DNA of 10,254 nt from Deltaproteobacteria bacterium (GCA_019308985.1 JAFDHB010000129.1:1-10254), one strand, 5' to 3'. Positions 1 to 6,419 are shown, numbered from the stretch's first letter. Notes: generated from the sequence alone by a model not told the origin. Numbers and translations: made by a program.

Positions 1-114
1 ATCTCGTTGTGATTGCGGCGTACGGTAAGTACGCCTCATCACACGAGATTTGCGCGCCTTGAACTTGAAGCTTTTTACTTTGCCATCTCAATTTTGACTT
101 TTTACGAGTTCATC
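1..114 (+). repeat. palindromic repeat, copy 1 (left end cut by the window)
   Basis: This is the right three quarters of a short interspersed repeat found three times in the window; the others are at 5011-5163 and, inverted, 9793-10033. Alignment to copy 2 starts about 40 bases into the element, so its left end lies outside the window. It contains the central near-palindrome GGCGTAC-n5-GTACGCC and ends in ATTTTGACTTTTTACGAG plus TTCATC. The right end overlaps the 3' end of the small leftward ORF 88-243 and supplies that ORF's last residues and stop codon. It has no coding capacity and no transposase. Confidence 0.9.
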
Positions 115-243
115 CTTCTTGGATGACACCAAGTCTTCAACATGTATCAACAACTCTTCAAGGGCCTTGATAATCTCCGGGAGGGCTTTTGATTGGTCTC
201 TTCGATGGGATCCATCACCTCCCCTGTCTTTCTCAGCGGGCAC
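88..243 (-). CDS. small helical protein, 51 aa, last gene of the GTPase operon
   Basis: This leftward ORF begins with GTG at 241-243, preceded by a GGAG ribosome site seven bases upstream, and ends with TGA at 88-90. The protein starts MPAEKDRGGDGS and continues with an amphipathic stretch (SKALPEIIKALEELLIHVEDL), which reads like real protein. It lies 21 bases after the stop of the HAMP sensor and in the same frame, separated by three stop codons (TAG TAA TAG). The final residues (DELVKSQN) come from the flanking repeat, so an originally longer gene was probably cut and re-terminated by repeat insertion. No family was recognised. It could also be a decayed remnant of a domain once downstream of HAMP. 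Confidence 0.5.
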   Translation of the reverse strand: MPAEKDRGGDGSHRRDQSKALPEIIKALEELLIHVEDLVSSKKDELVKSQN

Positions 244-264
244 TTTGATTCTCCGTCCCTATTA

Positions 265-1428
265 CTATCTCCTCCGCTTCAATCGTTCTATTGAGAGGCG
301 AATACTGTCCTGCATACGGGAGATTGCCTCTGCCAGCATCCCCAGCTCATCCTTGGACTTGACTTCTATTTCAGCGCTCAACTCACCGATGCTTATCCGT
401 TCGGTTACCTCCGTCAGGTGCTTTATTCTAGAGATGAGCCTTTGCCCGTAAAGGGAGACTATGAGGCCGATCAGGACCAGAGTGCCGGCCAGGATTTGCA
501 TATTCATGTTTCTGGTCCTAAGGGTCAGGTCCTTCGCCTTTTGTTCCAGGATGTTCATAGGCATGGTAAACTCATCAAGATATGTAGTGCTAGCGATGAC
601 GAAACGGGTCCCCTCCACGGGTGTGCAGACCATGAACTTGTCCCTGAAACGACCGTCTTTGTCCTGCCACGTGTAATAACCCCTGGATTCCTTGCCGTTT
701 CTGACCCCAGTATAGACCCTCCAAAAACCGGGGAAGGCCTTCCCCAGGGGTTTCGCCAATTTGCTCATATCAATCTCGATAATCTTGGGATTCACGTGGG
801 CCCAAGTTCTCCATACCCCATCGGATCCCGGCAATTCGTACAGGGCGGTATACCCTGTCCTTCCCACCTTTTGAACGGCAATTTTCTTGAATTCCGCATT
901 GTTGTTGAAATTCTCCTTCTTCAGATCCCTGTGACTCTCCAGGTAAAGGCTGGTCTGTTTGGCAACGGATCTCGCGTTCTCTGCAATCACTGTCTCTGCC
1001 AATTGGGTCGCAGCCCTGGTCCCCTCATTGGTGATAAAATCAGACAGGGCGTAGATCTGCTTCATGTAGAAGAGACCGGCCCCGGCCATCAAAATGATAG
1101 GGACGCATACGAACAAGACGAACATTTTGCCCCTTAGACCGATACGTCCTTTCCTCAAGGAGCGCCTAACCCTTCTTGCTCCCTTTTCCGAGACCTCTCT
1201 TGCCTCCTTGCCGGGTGAAGGGGCCTGGGCCTCTGATGGAATTCCATTTCCCGGATTGGGACTGGAGGGCATGGCCGGTGTCTCAAGGGTCTTTGTCTCA
1301 GACATCCTTGGTTTTCTTATGGTGATTACCTGACCGCAGGCCTTGCACCTGGACTTTGCCGTATCCCCTTTTATCTTAGAAATATCAATTTGGTACTTCT
1401 TCCCGCATTCTTCGCATATCACTATCAT
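265..1428 (-). CDS. membrane sensor: zinc ribbon, Cache-like domain, HAMP, no output domain
   Basis: This is a predicted inner-membrane signal sensor of 387 residues. It starts with a short cytoplasmic zinc ribbon of the MJ0042 type (Cys5, Cys8, Cys28, Cys31), then a Pro/Ser-rich linker and a basic stretch ending about residue 100. TM1 is at about 102-122. A periplasmic Cache-like sensing domain follows to about 305, with the family-typical VGRTGYTALYE strand at 188-198 and a long helix after TM1. TM2 is at about 310-328, and a HAMP domain spans about 329-381. The protein ends straight after HAMP, with no kinase, methyl-accepting or cyclase domain. I chose the ATG at 1426-1428 because GAGGT lies at a suitable distance and zinc ribbons of this kind normally begin MIVxCexC; a GTG at 1443 is the alternative. 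It is last or next-to-last in the MglAB-like operon, so its output is probably passed by HAMP or the zinc ribbon to a partner protein (inference). Confidence 0.85.
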   Translation of the reverse strand: MIVICEECGKKYQIDISKIKGDTAKSRCKACGQVITIRKPRMSETKTLETPAMPSSPNPGNGIPSEAQAPSPGKEAREVSEKGARRVRRSLRKGRIGLRGKMFVLFVCVPIILMAGAGLFYMKQIYALSDFITNEGTRAATQLAETVIAENARSVAKQTSLYLESHRDLKKENFNNNAEFKKIAVQKVGRTGYTALYELPGSDGVWRTWAHVNPKIIEIDMSKLAKPLGKAFPGFWRVYTGVRNGKESRGYYTWQDKDGRFRDKFMVCTPVEGTRFVIASTTYLDEFTMPMNILEQKAKDLTLRTRNMNMQILAGTLVLIGLIVSLYGQRLISRIKHLTEVTERISIGELSAEIEVKSKDELGMLAEAISRMQDSIRLSIERLKRRR

Positions 1429-1643
1429 GGTATCAAACCTCACTGTTATGTCTTGCTCGCATTTACCACGCCACCCCGGGGCTTAACGCACCATTGGGCG
1501 GCACAGCAAATCCTGGCGCGATTACCCTTGCAAAGCCAAAACCACCCGCAAGCCTCTGCCGGGAAAAAACCCGAAATCCTGTCCGGGGCGCTCACAGCCC
1601 GGTCCAAAAAGCCTCCGGTGTTCCATTTGTGTTGTGGGTGCCA
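1429..1643 (-). other. 215-bp gap inside the operon, GC-rich hairpins
   Basis: This is non-coding DNA between the winged-helix gene and the sensor gene, and the longest gap inside the leftward operon. It holds several short GC-rich inverted repeats, such as CCGGG-n10-CCCGG around 1578-1597 and CGGG-AAAAAA-CCCG around 1560-1573. None has the long stem plus T-run of a convincing terminator. Internal transcription of the sensor is possible from the weak candidate promoter at 1459-1472. Confidence 0.4.
1459..1472 (-). promoter_or_regulatory. weak candidate sigma-54 promoter before the sensor gene
   Basis: On the minus strand there is GG-N10-GC spacing in the context GTGGCGTGGTAAATGCGA. Only about 9 of 14 defined consensus positions agree, so it is far weaker than the promoter at 4176-4192. 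A start near 1447 would leave about 20 bases before the ATG at 1428. It may be chance. Confidence 0.2.
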
Positions 1644-2114
1644 TCAGTACCCTTTTTCATTCATCTTGCTGATCAGGGCCTCCTCAAAGCTGATCCTGTT
1701 TTCATCCCTGGGGATCTCTTTGGAAAGGGATTCAACCACTTCTGAGACCCTGTGACGCGGTATCTTTTCCGGTTCGATCCCCAGGTCTTGGAGGACATCC
1801 TCAATGAGAATCTCTGCAATCGGCCCGACGGCGATGGAAAATTCAGCCTTCAGAAAATCCAAGAAATCTTCTTCCACAAGAGAAGCAGGCGTCTCAACCC
1901 TCTCGACTATCTGAAGTTCCAGGAGCCTCAAGACCATGCTCCTGATTTCACCGAGCCTTATTCCGAGTTCCTTGGCAACGGTGGCCAGATCCTTTTTGCC
2001 GTCAAGAAGCAGCAGGACCTTCAGCGTCATGCCATCAAGGGACAATTCGCCAACATCGCCTTTGAGGGCCGGTTTGAATACTGCCCCGGCAACCTCTGAA
2101 GGGGAAAGCGCCAC
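1644..2114 (-). CDS. winged-helix plus GPIA-type helical domain protein
   Basis: This is a soluble protein of 156 residues with two parts. Residues 1-75 resemble the winged-helix-like module seen in gliding and polarity regulators (GELSLDGMTLKVLLLLDG, then a helix-turn-helix-like stretch ATVAKELGIRLGEIRSMVLRL). Residues about 82-156 match a small all-helical domain often found at the C-terminus of bacterial signalling proteins, with the hallmark AVGPIAEILIED and a later KEIPRDENRISF. The start is GTG at 2112-2114, preceded by AAGGGGGGA. It is the fourth gene of the operon. DNA binding is not assured, because winged helices in such proteins often bind proteins instead. I infer an adaptor or regulator working with the GTPase or sensor; no specific function is recognised. 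Confidence 0.75.
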   Translation of the reverse strand: MALSPSEVAGAVFKPALKGDVGELSLDGMTLKVLLLLDGKKDLATVAKELGIRLGEIRSMVLRLLELQIVERVETPASLVEEDFLDFLKAEFSIAVGPIAEILIEDVLQDLGIEPEKIPRHRVSEVVESLSKEIPRDENRISFEEALISKMNEKGY

Positions 2115-2211
2115 TACAATCCCCCCTTATTATGCCTATCCCACTGGTACACCACCGATTCCACTTGATCGGATCTCCAACCTGATGGGCCTCCACATTT
2201 ACCTCGTGTGT

Positions 2212-2955
2212 TCATTGATCTCTGGTCCGTTGATTTAGAGACTCTTCCATCCATTTTCTCAATTCGGACCTAAGGGCATTCAGCTCTCCGGTAATATAAT
2301 CTTTTATCTCTTCGACAGCCGCAAGAAGGAGCTGGTTGGATTCCAGAGCCTGTTGCATTACTTTTCTTCGTGAAGTGACCTCGGCCTCTGTCCCAGGTGT
2401 GGGGGCTATATCAGTTGTCCCGCGCTTTTCACCGCGTTCCGGCTCTTGGGGATGGTGCTGAGCAGGGGTAATGGCTGGAGACGGTGATTTGGACTTCTTG
2501 CCTGCTGTTATCTCCCGCTTCAGTTCATTGAATCGCTTGATTTCCGCAAAGAGGATCTTTTTTCTTTCCATTTCAGGGGCACCCTTAAGGCCTACGACCT
2601 TTTCGAGGCTATTGTAAACGGAATTCAGTAGTCTGATTGCATCCGGGTGCGCCTTTCCCTTCTTTTTCCTGACATAACCACCCAGGGAGCGCAGTAGTTG
2701 CAGGAAGGCGAGAAATATCTTATCACCATGATATTTGGCCTTCAATCTCTCGACTTCGCCTATAAACCGGGTCATTACCTTGTCTGTGATTTCCCAATCA
2801 ATGGACAGGACTTCGGCCTTTAAATCCTTGAGCGGTTCGGTCCCTTGCCCTCCGTTCCCCTCTGCTTCGAGGGCGGGCTGGGCACCCGTTGAGGCCGATG
2901 TTTCCGGTGGATTCCTCGATTCCATCTCTAAAGAGCCACGTTTTTGTTCCGGCAA
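2212..2955 (-). CDS. helical/coiled-coil protein encoded next to the MglA-like GTPase
   Basis: This is a soluble protein of 247 residues. After a low-complexity Pro/Gly-rich N-terminus (1-42) comes a helical domain at about 43-152 (AEVLSIDWEITDKVMTRFIGEVERL, then a lysine-rich GGYVRKKKGKAHPDAIRLL). A low-complexity linker follows at 153-192, and an amphipathic, probably coiled-coil, C-terminus at 197-240. The start codon is TTG at 2953-2955 with AAGGAG eight bases upstream; the ATG at 2925 has a poorer ribosome site. The start overlaps the end of the GTPase gene by 28 bases, which suggests translational coupling and a shared complex. No enzymatic motif was seen. A scaffold or effector of the GTPase is the natural guess, from position only. 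Confidence 0.75.
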   Translation of the reverse strand: MPEQKRGSLEMESRNPPETSASTGAQPALEAEGNGGQGTEPLKDLKAEVLSIDWEITDKVMTRFIGEVERLKAKYHGDKIFLAFLQLLRSLGGYVRKKKGKAHPDAIRLLNSVYNSLEKVVGLKGAPEMERKKILFAEIKRFNELKREITAGKKSKSPSPAITPAQHHPQEPERGEKRGTTDIAPTPGTEAEVTSRRKVMQQALESNQLLLAAVEEIKDYITGELNALRSELRKWMEESLNQRTRDQ

Positions 2956-3572
2956 TTCATGTTCTCCTTTTTCATTTCTTTCTTGAGAGGTTCCAGGGTG
3001 AGGAGGATAATCTTTTTCAAGGTCTGGACTACGTTTTGTCCGGTTATGGCGCTCGCAGGGAATGATGGCGCCTTGAGCTTACTGTTCAGGTCTCTTTCCA
3101 TTGTCTCAAAAGGAAGAATGGGCATTCCCTCTTTCTCCAAGTCTCTTTTGTTATATTGCATTACCAGGGGGGTTTTGAACAGGCTCTTGCCATAGGAAAC
3201 CAGGTTTTCCTGGAGGTTTTTCAGGGAGAGGAAGTTGTACTTGCGCCTCACTTCCAGGGAGTCGGCAACAAAGACGATACCGTCAACTCCCCGTAATACC
3301 AGGCGGCGGGTGGCATTGTATTTTATCTGGCCAGGCACGGTGTACAGTTGGACCTTGACTTCAAATCCGCTGATCTTCCCGAGGTCAAAGGGAATGAAGT
3401 CGAAGAAGAGGGTTCTGTCACCGTGAGTCTTGATAGCTACCATTTCCGCCTTGATACGCGTCTTGAATTTTTCGTGGATATAAAGGAGATTCGTGGTCTT
3501 ACCACCCCTTCCCGGGCCATAGTACACGATCTTTATCTGGATCTGTTTCTGCCTCAAGTTAACGAATGCCAT
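2928..3572 (-). CDS. mglA: MglA-like Ras-superfamily small GTPase
   Basis: This cytoplasmic GTPase switch resembles Myxococcus MglA, which in its GTP form marks a cell pole and drives motility or positions protein complexes. The motifs are in order: P-loop GPGRGGKTT at 19-27; GDRTLFFDF around 51-59 with Arg53; TVPGQ at 78-82 in place of the usual Ras DxxGQ, with Gln82; NKRD at 141-144; and SAITG at 174-178. Arg53 and Gln82, which serve in catalysis in Myxococcus MglA, are kept at the same residue numbers. It is 214 residues long, about 20 more than that protein, with a lysine-rich tail (LKKEMKKENMNCRNKN). It lies downstream of a Roadblock gene, the same order as mglB-mglA. The true role here (motility, polarity or other) is not shown. 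Similar GTPases also occur in non-motile bacteria, so the symbol is family-level. Confidence 0.93.
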   Translation of the reverse strand: MAFVNLRQKQIQIKIVYYGPGRGGKTTNLLYIHEKFKTRIKAEMVAIKTHGDRTLFFDFIPFDLGKISGFEVKVQLYTVPGQIKYNATRRLVLRGVDGIVFVADSLEVRRKYNFLSLKNLQENLVSYGKSLFKTPLVMQYNKRDLEKEGMPILPFETMERDLNSKLKAPSFPASAITGQNVVQTLKKIILLTLEPLKKEMKKENMNCRNKNVAL

Positions 3573-3647
3573 AACTCGAAATCGCCAAATGCTGCCTGTT
3601 AAAGAAAGAGCAACAGGTACCTCGGATTAGACTGGAAATGCCGCTTC

Positions 3648-4040
3648 TTATGGCGCCAGGATTTTCTCTACCTTCTCTATGGCCTCACCCACCTTCAATC
3701 GCAGAAAGCCCAATGATATGTCTTTTCCAAAGATGGTGATCAGTAGGAACTCATCCAGTACTTTGCTGAAGTGGATACTCTCCTTTTCTCCCTTGTGGAA
3801 GAGCAGAGAAAACTCATCCTCACCAATCATCTTTGCCATGGTGCTAACAGCACCAAAATTACCAGCGGCAAGGGCTGCAAGCGAATAGGCATCGTGTCCT
3901 ATCTTGCCGTCATTAATGTTGGATATGACATTGCCTGCGATATCAATCAGCAGTACACAGCTGACTTTGAGATCAAAAATCTCTTCCCTCAAGATTTTTT
4001 CGATCGCATCAAGTTGTTCCCCTGAAAGTGCAAAGGTCAA
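3648..4040 (-). CDS. mglB: Roadblock/LC7 (MglB-like) GTPase regulator
   Basis: This small cytoplasmic protein of 130 residues has the Roadblock/LC7 fold: N-terminal helix (ALSGEQLDAIEKILREEI), then VSCVLLIDIAGNVISN, the helix HDAYSLAALAAGNFGAVSTMAK, the strand SLLFHKGEKESIHFSKV, and FLLITIFGKDISLGFLRLKV. In Myxococcus, MglB is the GTPase-activating partner of MglA, binding as a dimer. The neighbouring GTPase gene, 75 bases downstream, suggests the same pairing. I chose the TTG at 4038-4040 because AGGAGGGG (4046-4053) sits five bases upstream; the ATG at 4083-4085 would add 15 residues and has no such site. It is the first gene of the operon, about 125 bases after the predicted sigma-54 start. 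Confidence 0.88.
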   Translation of the reverse strand: MTFALSGEQLDAIEKILREEIFDLKVSCVLLIDIAGNVISNINDGKIGHDAYSLAALAAGNFGAVSTMAKMIGEDEFSLLFHKGEKESIHFSKVLDEFLLITIFGKDISLGFLRLKVGEAIEKVEKILAP

Positions 4041-4175
4041 CAGGTCCCCTCCTCTACCGGGGCCGAAGCTCAGGATCAGGTGCATGGCCCTTTTTCCATA
4101 GGTGGCCCCAAAATATCTTCTGGTCTGAGAAAGCCGGCTTCTGGGGAAGCTATGTGTGTTATATCTTGGGGATTC

Positions 4176-4192
4176 TGCAAAATCCGTTCCAA
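4176..4192 (-). promoter_or_regulatory. sigma-54 promoter of the mglBA-like operon
   Basis: The minus-strand sequence is TTGGAACGGATTTTGCA. Against the sigma-54 consensus YTGGCACGRNNNTTGCW it matches 13 of 14 defined positions, with one A for C, and has exact GG-N10-GC spacing. Transcription would start near 4165 and run into the Roadblock gene after an untranslated leader of about 125 bases. Sigma-54 promoters need an enhancer-binding activator, so the operon is probably switched on by a specific response regulator encoded elsewhere (inference). Confidence 0.75.
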
Positions 4193-4265
4193 GTCAACAC
4201 ACTCCCCAGGTTCTCTGTTTTCAGGCCTTTGAAAGACATAAATGTATCCAATTCTAGCGAAAACT

Positions 4266-4299
4266 GACAAAAAATGTTTTGTATTTAACAAAAATTGTC
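4266..4299. promoter_or_regulatory. AT-rich nested inverted repeats, candidate activator site
   Basis: The block begins GACAA and ends TTGTC, and holds an inner inverted repeat TTTTGT-ATTTA-ACAAAA (4277-4293). It lies 100-135 bases upstream of the predicted sigma-54 start, where enhancer-binding activators usually bind. The AT-rich setting makes chance symmetry possible. Confidence 0.35.
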
Positions 4300-4619
4300 T
4301 TCTTGAGATAAAAATAGAGATAAAGTTGCCCAAAGCTGGTATTTATTCGTTGGATTGCAAGGCGACCTTCCGCGCGGTAGGAGATTTTCAGCACTATAGA
4401 TGGGAGCGGTTCCAGGGAACGATGCGGGATAACGGCCTTGGATAATCATTCCTATAGCTGGTTATGGCCCATGGAAGGTCTCTTTCACCATGTCCATGCA
4501 TGATGGGCTGGCTTGTGGCATCCCCTGGACCGGGGCTTACTGAGGCTTCTGCAAAATATGGGTTTTTTGGCGGGGTAGAATTCGTCGTGCATTCTCGATG
4601 AGGGCTCATAGGCGTTTCC

Positions 4620-5051
4620 TTAGCCTGGATCGGACGCGTCAAACTTGACTATGACCAGGGTGATATCATCTTCCAGGGGAAGACCCTGCATAAAACTATG
4701 GATCTCAGCATAGACTGCATCAACTATTTCATGGGCGGTTCCGTTGGCATAGCGGCGGATAATATTCATAAACCTTGCTTTACCAAACATCTCTCCTTTC
4801 GGATTCATGGATTCCCAGATCCCGTCCGTTCCTATTGCTATGACAGATCCTTTTTGGAGCCCATGCTTTTGGTATTCGTCATATTGATATTCTTCATCCA
4901 GCCCAAGGGATATGCCTTTGCCCCCCCACTCCTCGAAATCATCTCCGGATGGGTCATACACAATGGCAGGGTCATGCCCGGCACGTACCCATTTTGCAAG
5001 ACCTTTCCTTGATGGCTTCGTAAAAAGTCCAATTTCTGCGTTGCGCTTCAC
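4620..5051 (-). pseudogene. C-terminal fragment of an RsbU/SpoIIE-type PP2C phosphatase
   Basis: From about residue 15 this fragment matches the last third of a serine/threonine phosphatase of the RsbU/SpoIIE type: WVRAGHDPAIVYDP, then GISLGL, KGSVIAIGTDGIWES with the metal-binding TDG aspartate, NPKGEMFGKARF, and the closing LPLEDDITLVIVKF with the second aspartate pair. Such enzymes dephosphorylate anti-anti-sigma (STAS) proteins. The first residues (KRNAEIGLFTKPS) are translated from the repeat at 5011-5163, and no good ribosome site precedes the ATG. It therefore looks like a beheaded remnant, not a working gene. The matching N-terminal half lies on the other side of the repeat (5164-5703) in another frame, and about 100 central residues are missing. 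Confidence 0.85.
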
Positions 5052-5163
5052 CTCGTTGTGGTTGCGGCGTACACTAAGTACGCCTCATCACACGAGATTC
5101 GCGCGCCTTGAACTTGAAGCTTTTTACTTTGCCATCTCAATTTTGACTTTTTGCGAGTTCGTC
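5011..5163 (+). repeat. palindromic repeat, copy 2 (complete, 153 bp)
   Basis: This is the most complete copy of the repeat. Its ends are imperfect inverted repeats: GATGGCTTCGTAAAAAGTC on the left and, read from the other strand, GACGAACTCGCAAAAAGTC on the right (13 of 19 identical; 16 of 19 using the right end of copy 1). The centre is a second imperfect inverted repeat, CTCGTTGTG...GGCGTAC against GTACGCC...CACACGAG, so a single strand can fold into a long cruciform. It lies exactly between the two halves of a broken PAS-PP2C phosphatase gene. It resembles a non-autonomous MITE- or REP-like element; no transposase in the window explains its movement. Confidence 0.9.
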
Positions 5164-5703
5164 AAAGATAATCAAAATAGTCACCTCCCACCTACTCACA
5201 GGAAATACTCCTCCCACTGACATCAAGACCCTCCACAGGTGGAGCGCTTTGAGGCAGCAAGTTCTTCTGGACTTCGGCCGCAAGGGCAAGAGCCTTCTTG
5301 TGTTCGGTCATATCCGTAACAAAGGCCATATTCCCGATGACCCTTCCTTGGTCATCACTGAGGGTGTTGCCGCGGAGGAGGACAGGAACACTGCGGCCTT
5401 GGCCTGCAAGGAGCCTTCCAACTCGCGATACTCCTGTGATAGGATATTATCCCTGTGGGAGAGCACATAGGCCTTGAATTCATCGGTGGCAAGATCAAAG
5501 GGCATTTTACCGAGAATCTCCTCTCTGCTACACTCATCGTTTCTCGATCCTTCAAGACATCCAATCCAATAACCTATTGAACAATTCTCGCGAATCACGC
5601 GAGCTGGACGCAAGCCCTTCAATGCAAAGAGCTGGAACAGCCGCTCTTTACCGCAATGAGACTGGAAAGCTGATTGGAAAGGCGGACCTGGACGCTGCGG
5701 CAC
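5164..5703 (-). pseudogene. N-terminal half of the broken PAS-PP2C phosphatase
   Basis: Read leftward, this stretch holds a PAS domain and the start of a RsbU-type PP2C domain in two frames. The first frame gives ECSREEILGKMPFDLATDEF and SHRDNILSQEYRELEGSL. After a one-base shift near 5395-5415 the second frame gives GQGRSVPVLLRGN, GRVIGNMAFVTDMTEHKKAL, and then the PP2C hallmarks AAEVQKNLLPQSAPP and SGRSISCE-stop-VGGDYFDYL. The stop is an amber TAG at 5192-5194, where the family normally has a sense codon (a CAG to TAG change would fit). The reading ends in TGA exactly at the repeat border. The original start is unclear. Pyrrolysine read-through would not restore the gene, given the frameshift and the missing core. 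Confidence 0.85.
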
Positions 5704-5826
5704 CCAAACGTTCCGTGCCCTATACGGGAAAAATGGGTTCCTGGAGTTAGGAGAGCCAACTCTATGATTGATATTCTATTGCGTTATTTATCCGGCAGTG
5801 ACTGGCGAGGGATTGTGCAGAGGAGT

Positions 5827-6213
5827 TCAGGCCTTGGCATAAATTCCTCGCCTCGGGCTTTTGAGCTTGCCTTGCCTCTTGAGCCTGTTTACGATGTCCC
5901 AGATTTTCTTTTCGGGTAATCCTGTCTCTGCCTTGATCTCAGCAGTCGAGAGTCCGGTCCTGCTACCCTCGATAGCACTCAAAACTGCGTTTGTCGCCGT
6001 TTGTCTCTTGCTCTTCTTTACTACAGGGACAGCCGTTCTGCGCGAAGGCCTTTTTCGGGCGCGTGTAGGCTCCCTCTTCCCGCTATCCGTGGGCTGCTCG
6101 ATTATCAAGGCCTCCTCGAGGTTATCCAGCAGTTTTTGCATGTCCTTGGTCTTTTGTGTCAGTGCCTCAAGCCCCTTCTCCACGGACTGGAGCACTCTTC
6201 GTAAAGCAAGCAT
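5827..6213 (-). CDS. small basic protein with coiled coil and C-terminal winged helix
   Basis: This predicted DNA-binding protein has 128 residues in three parts. Residues 1-40 form an amphipathic, probably coiled-coil helix (LQSVEKGLEALTQKTKDMQKLL). Residues 43-72 form a very basic linker (TRARKRPSRRTAVPVVKKSKR). Residues 74-126 form a winged-helix-like domain (AVLSAIEGSRTGLSTAEIK, GLPEKKIWDIVNRLKRQGKL, then RRGIYAKA). The start is ATG at 6211-6213 behind a strong AGGAGG. The layout suggests a chromatin-like or general regulatory protein, in the style of bacterial histone-like proteins with a basic linker, but no target can be named. It is transcribed leftward towards the broken phosphatase, which begins about 120 bases later. 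Confidence 0.75.
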   Translation of the reverse strand: MLALRRVLQSVEKGLEALTQKTKDMQKLLDNLEEALIIEQPTDSGKREPTRARKRPSRRTAVPVVKKSKRQTATNAVLSAIEGSRTGLSTAEIKAETGLPEKKIWDIVNRLKRQGKLKSPRRGIYAKA

Positions 6214-6419
6214 ACAATTTCCTCCTTGTCTAATATCTATCAGCTGACGGATGTTGCGCTGATTATCCGAGCGGCCCTCCGGCCGGCTCTCAATGTGCCC
6301 CGTTTACCTTCCTCCTTCTTTGACTTTTGCCAATTTTCTCACAGTTGATCACAAAAATGTTCTTGCTGTCAATAACTATTCTAATCCATTGAATTTTACT
6401 CTTAGGGCCGTTTTCCAGG

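Larger units (their letters stand above)
4086..4619. other. upstream region of the GTPase operon, otherwise no gene seen
   Basis: No convincing coding sequence lies between the 3' end of the broken phosphatase gene (4620) and the Roadblock gene. The part nearer the operon holds a strong sigma-54 promoter (4176-4192) and an AT-rich inverted-repeat block (4266-4299). The part at about 4310-4619 shows nothing recognisable beyond a short hairpin, CCCC-TGGACC-GGGG, near 4524-4537. Small open frames here have no ribosome site or familiar protein signature. Confidence 0.6.

Noticed and set aside
418..1137. 239-residue rightward open frame
   Set aside because: It lies wholly antisense to the Cache/HAMP sensor, whose domains are clear. 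It is a shadow frame.
4394..4642. 82-residue leftward open frame
   Set aside because: Composition is not protein-like, there is no ribosome site, and it overlaps the end of the phosphatase fragment.
5192..5194. Amber codon as a pyrrolysine or other read-through site
   Set aside because: The same gene also has a frameshift, a stop at the repeat border and a missing catalytic core, so simple decay is the better explanation.
6367..6372. Minus-strand TTGACA as promoter of the winged-helix gene at 6213
   Set aside because: No acceptable -10 box lies at 16-18 bases (the sequence there is ATCAAC).
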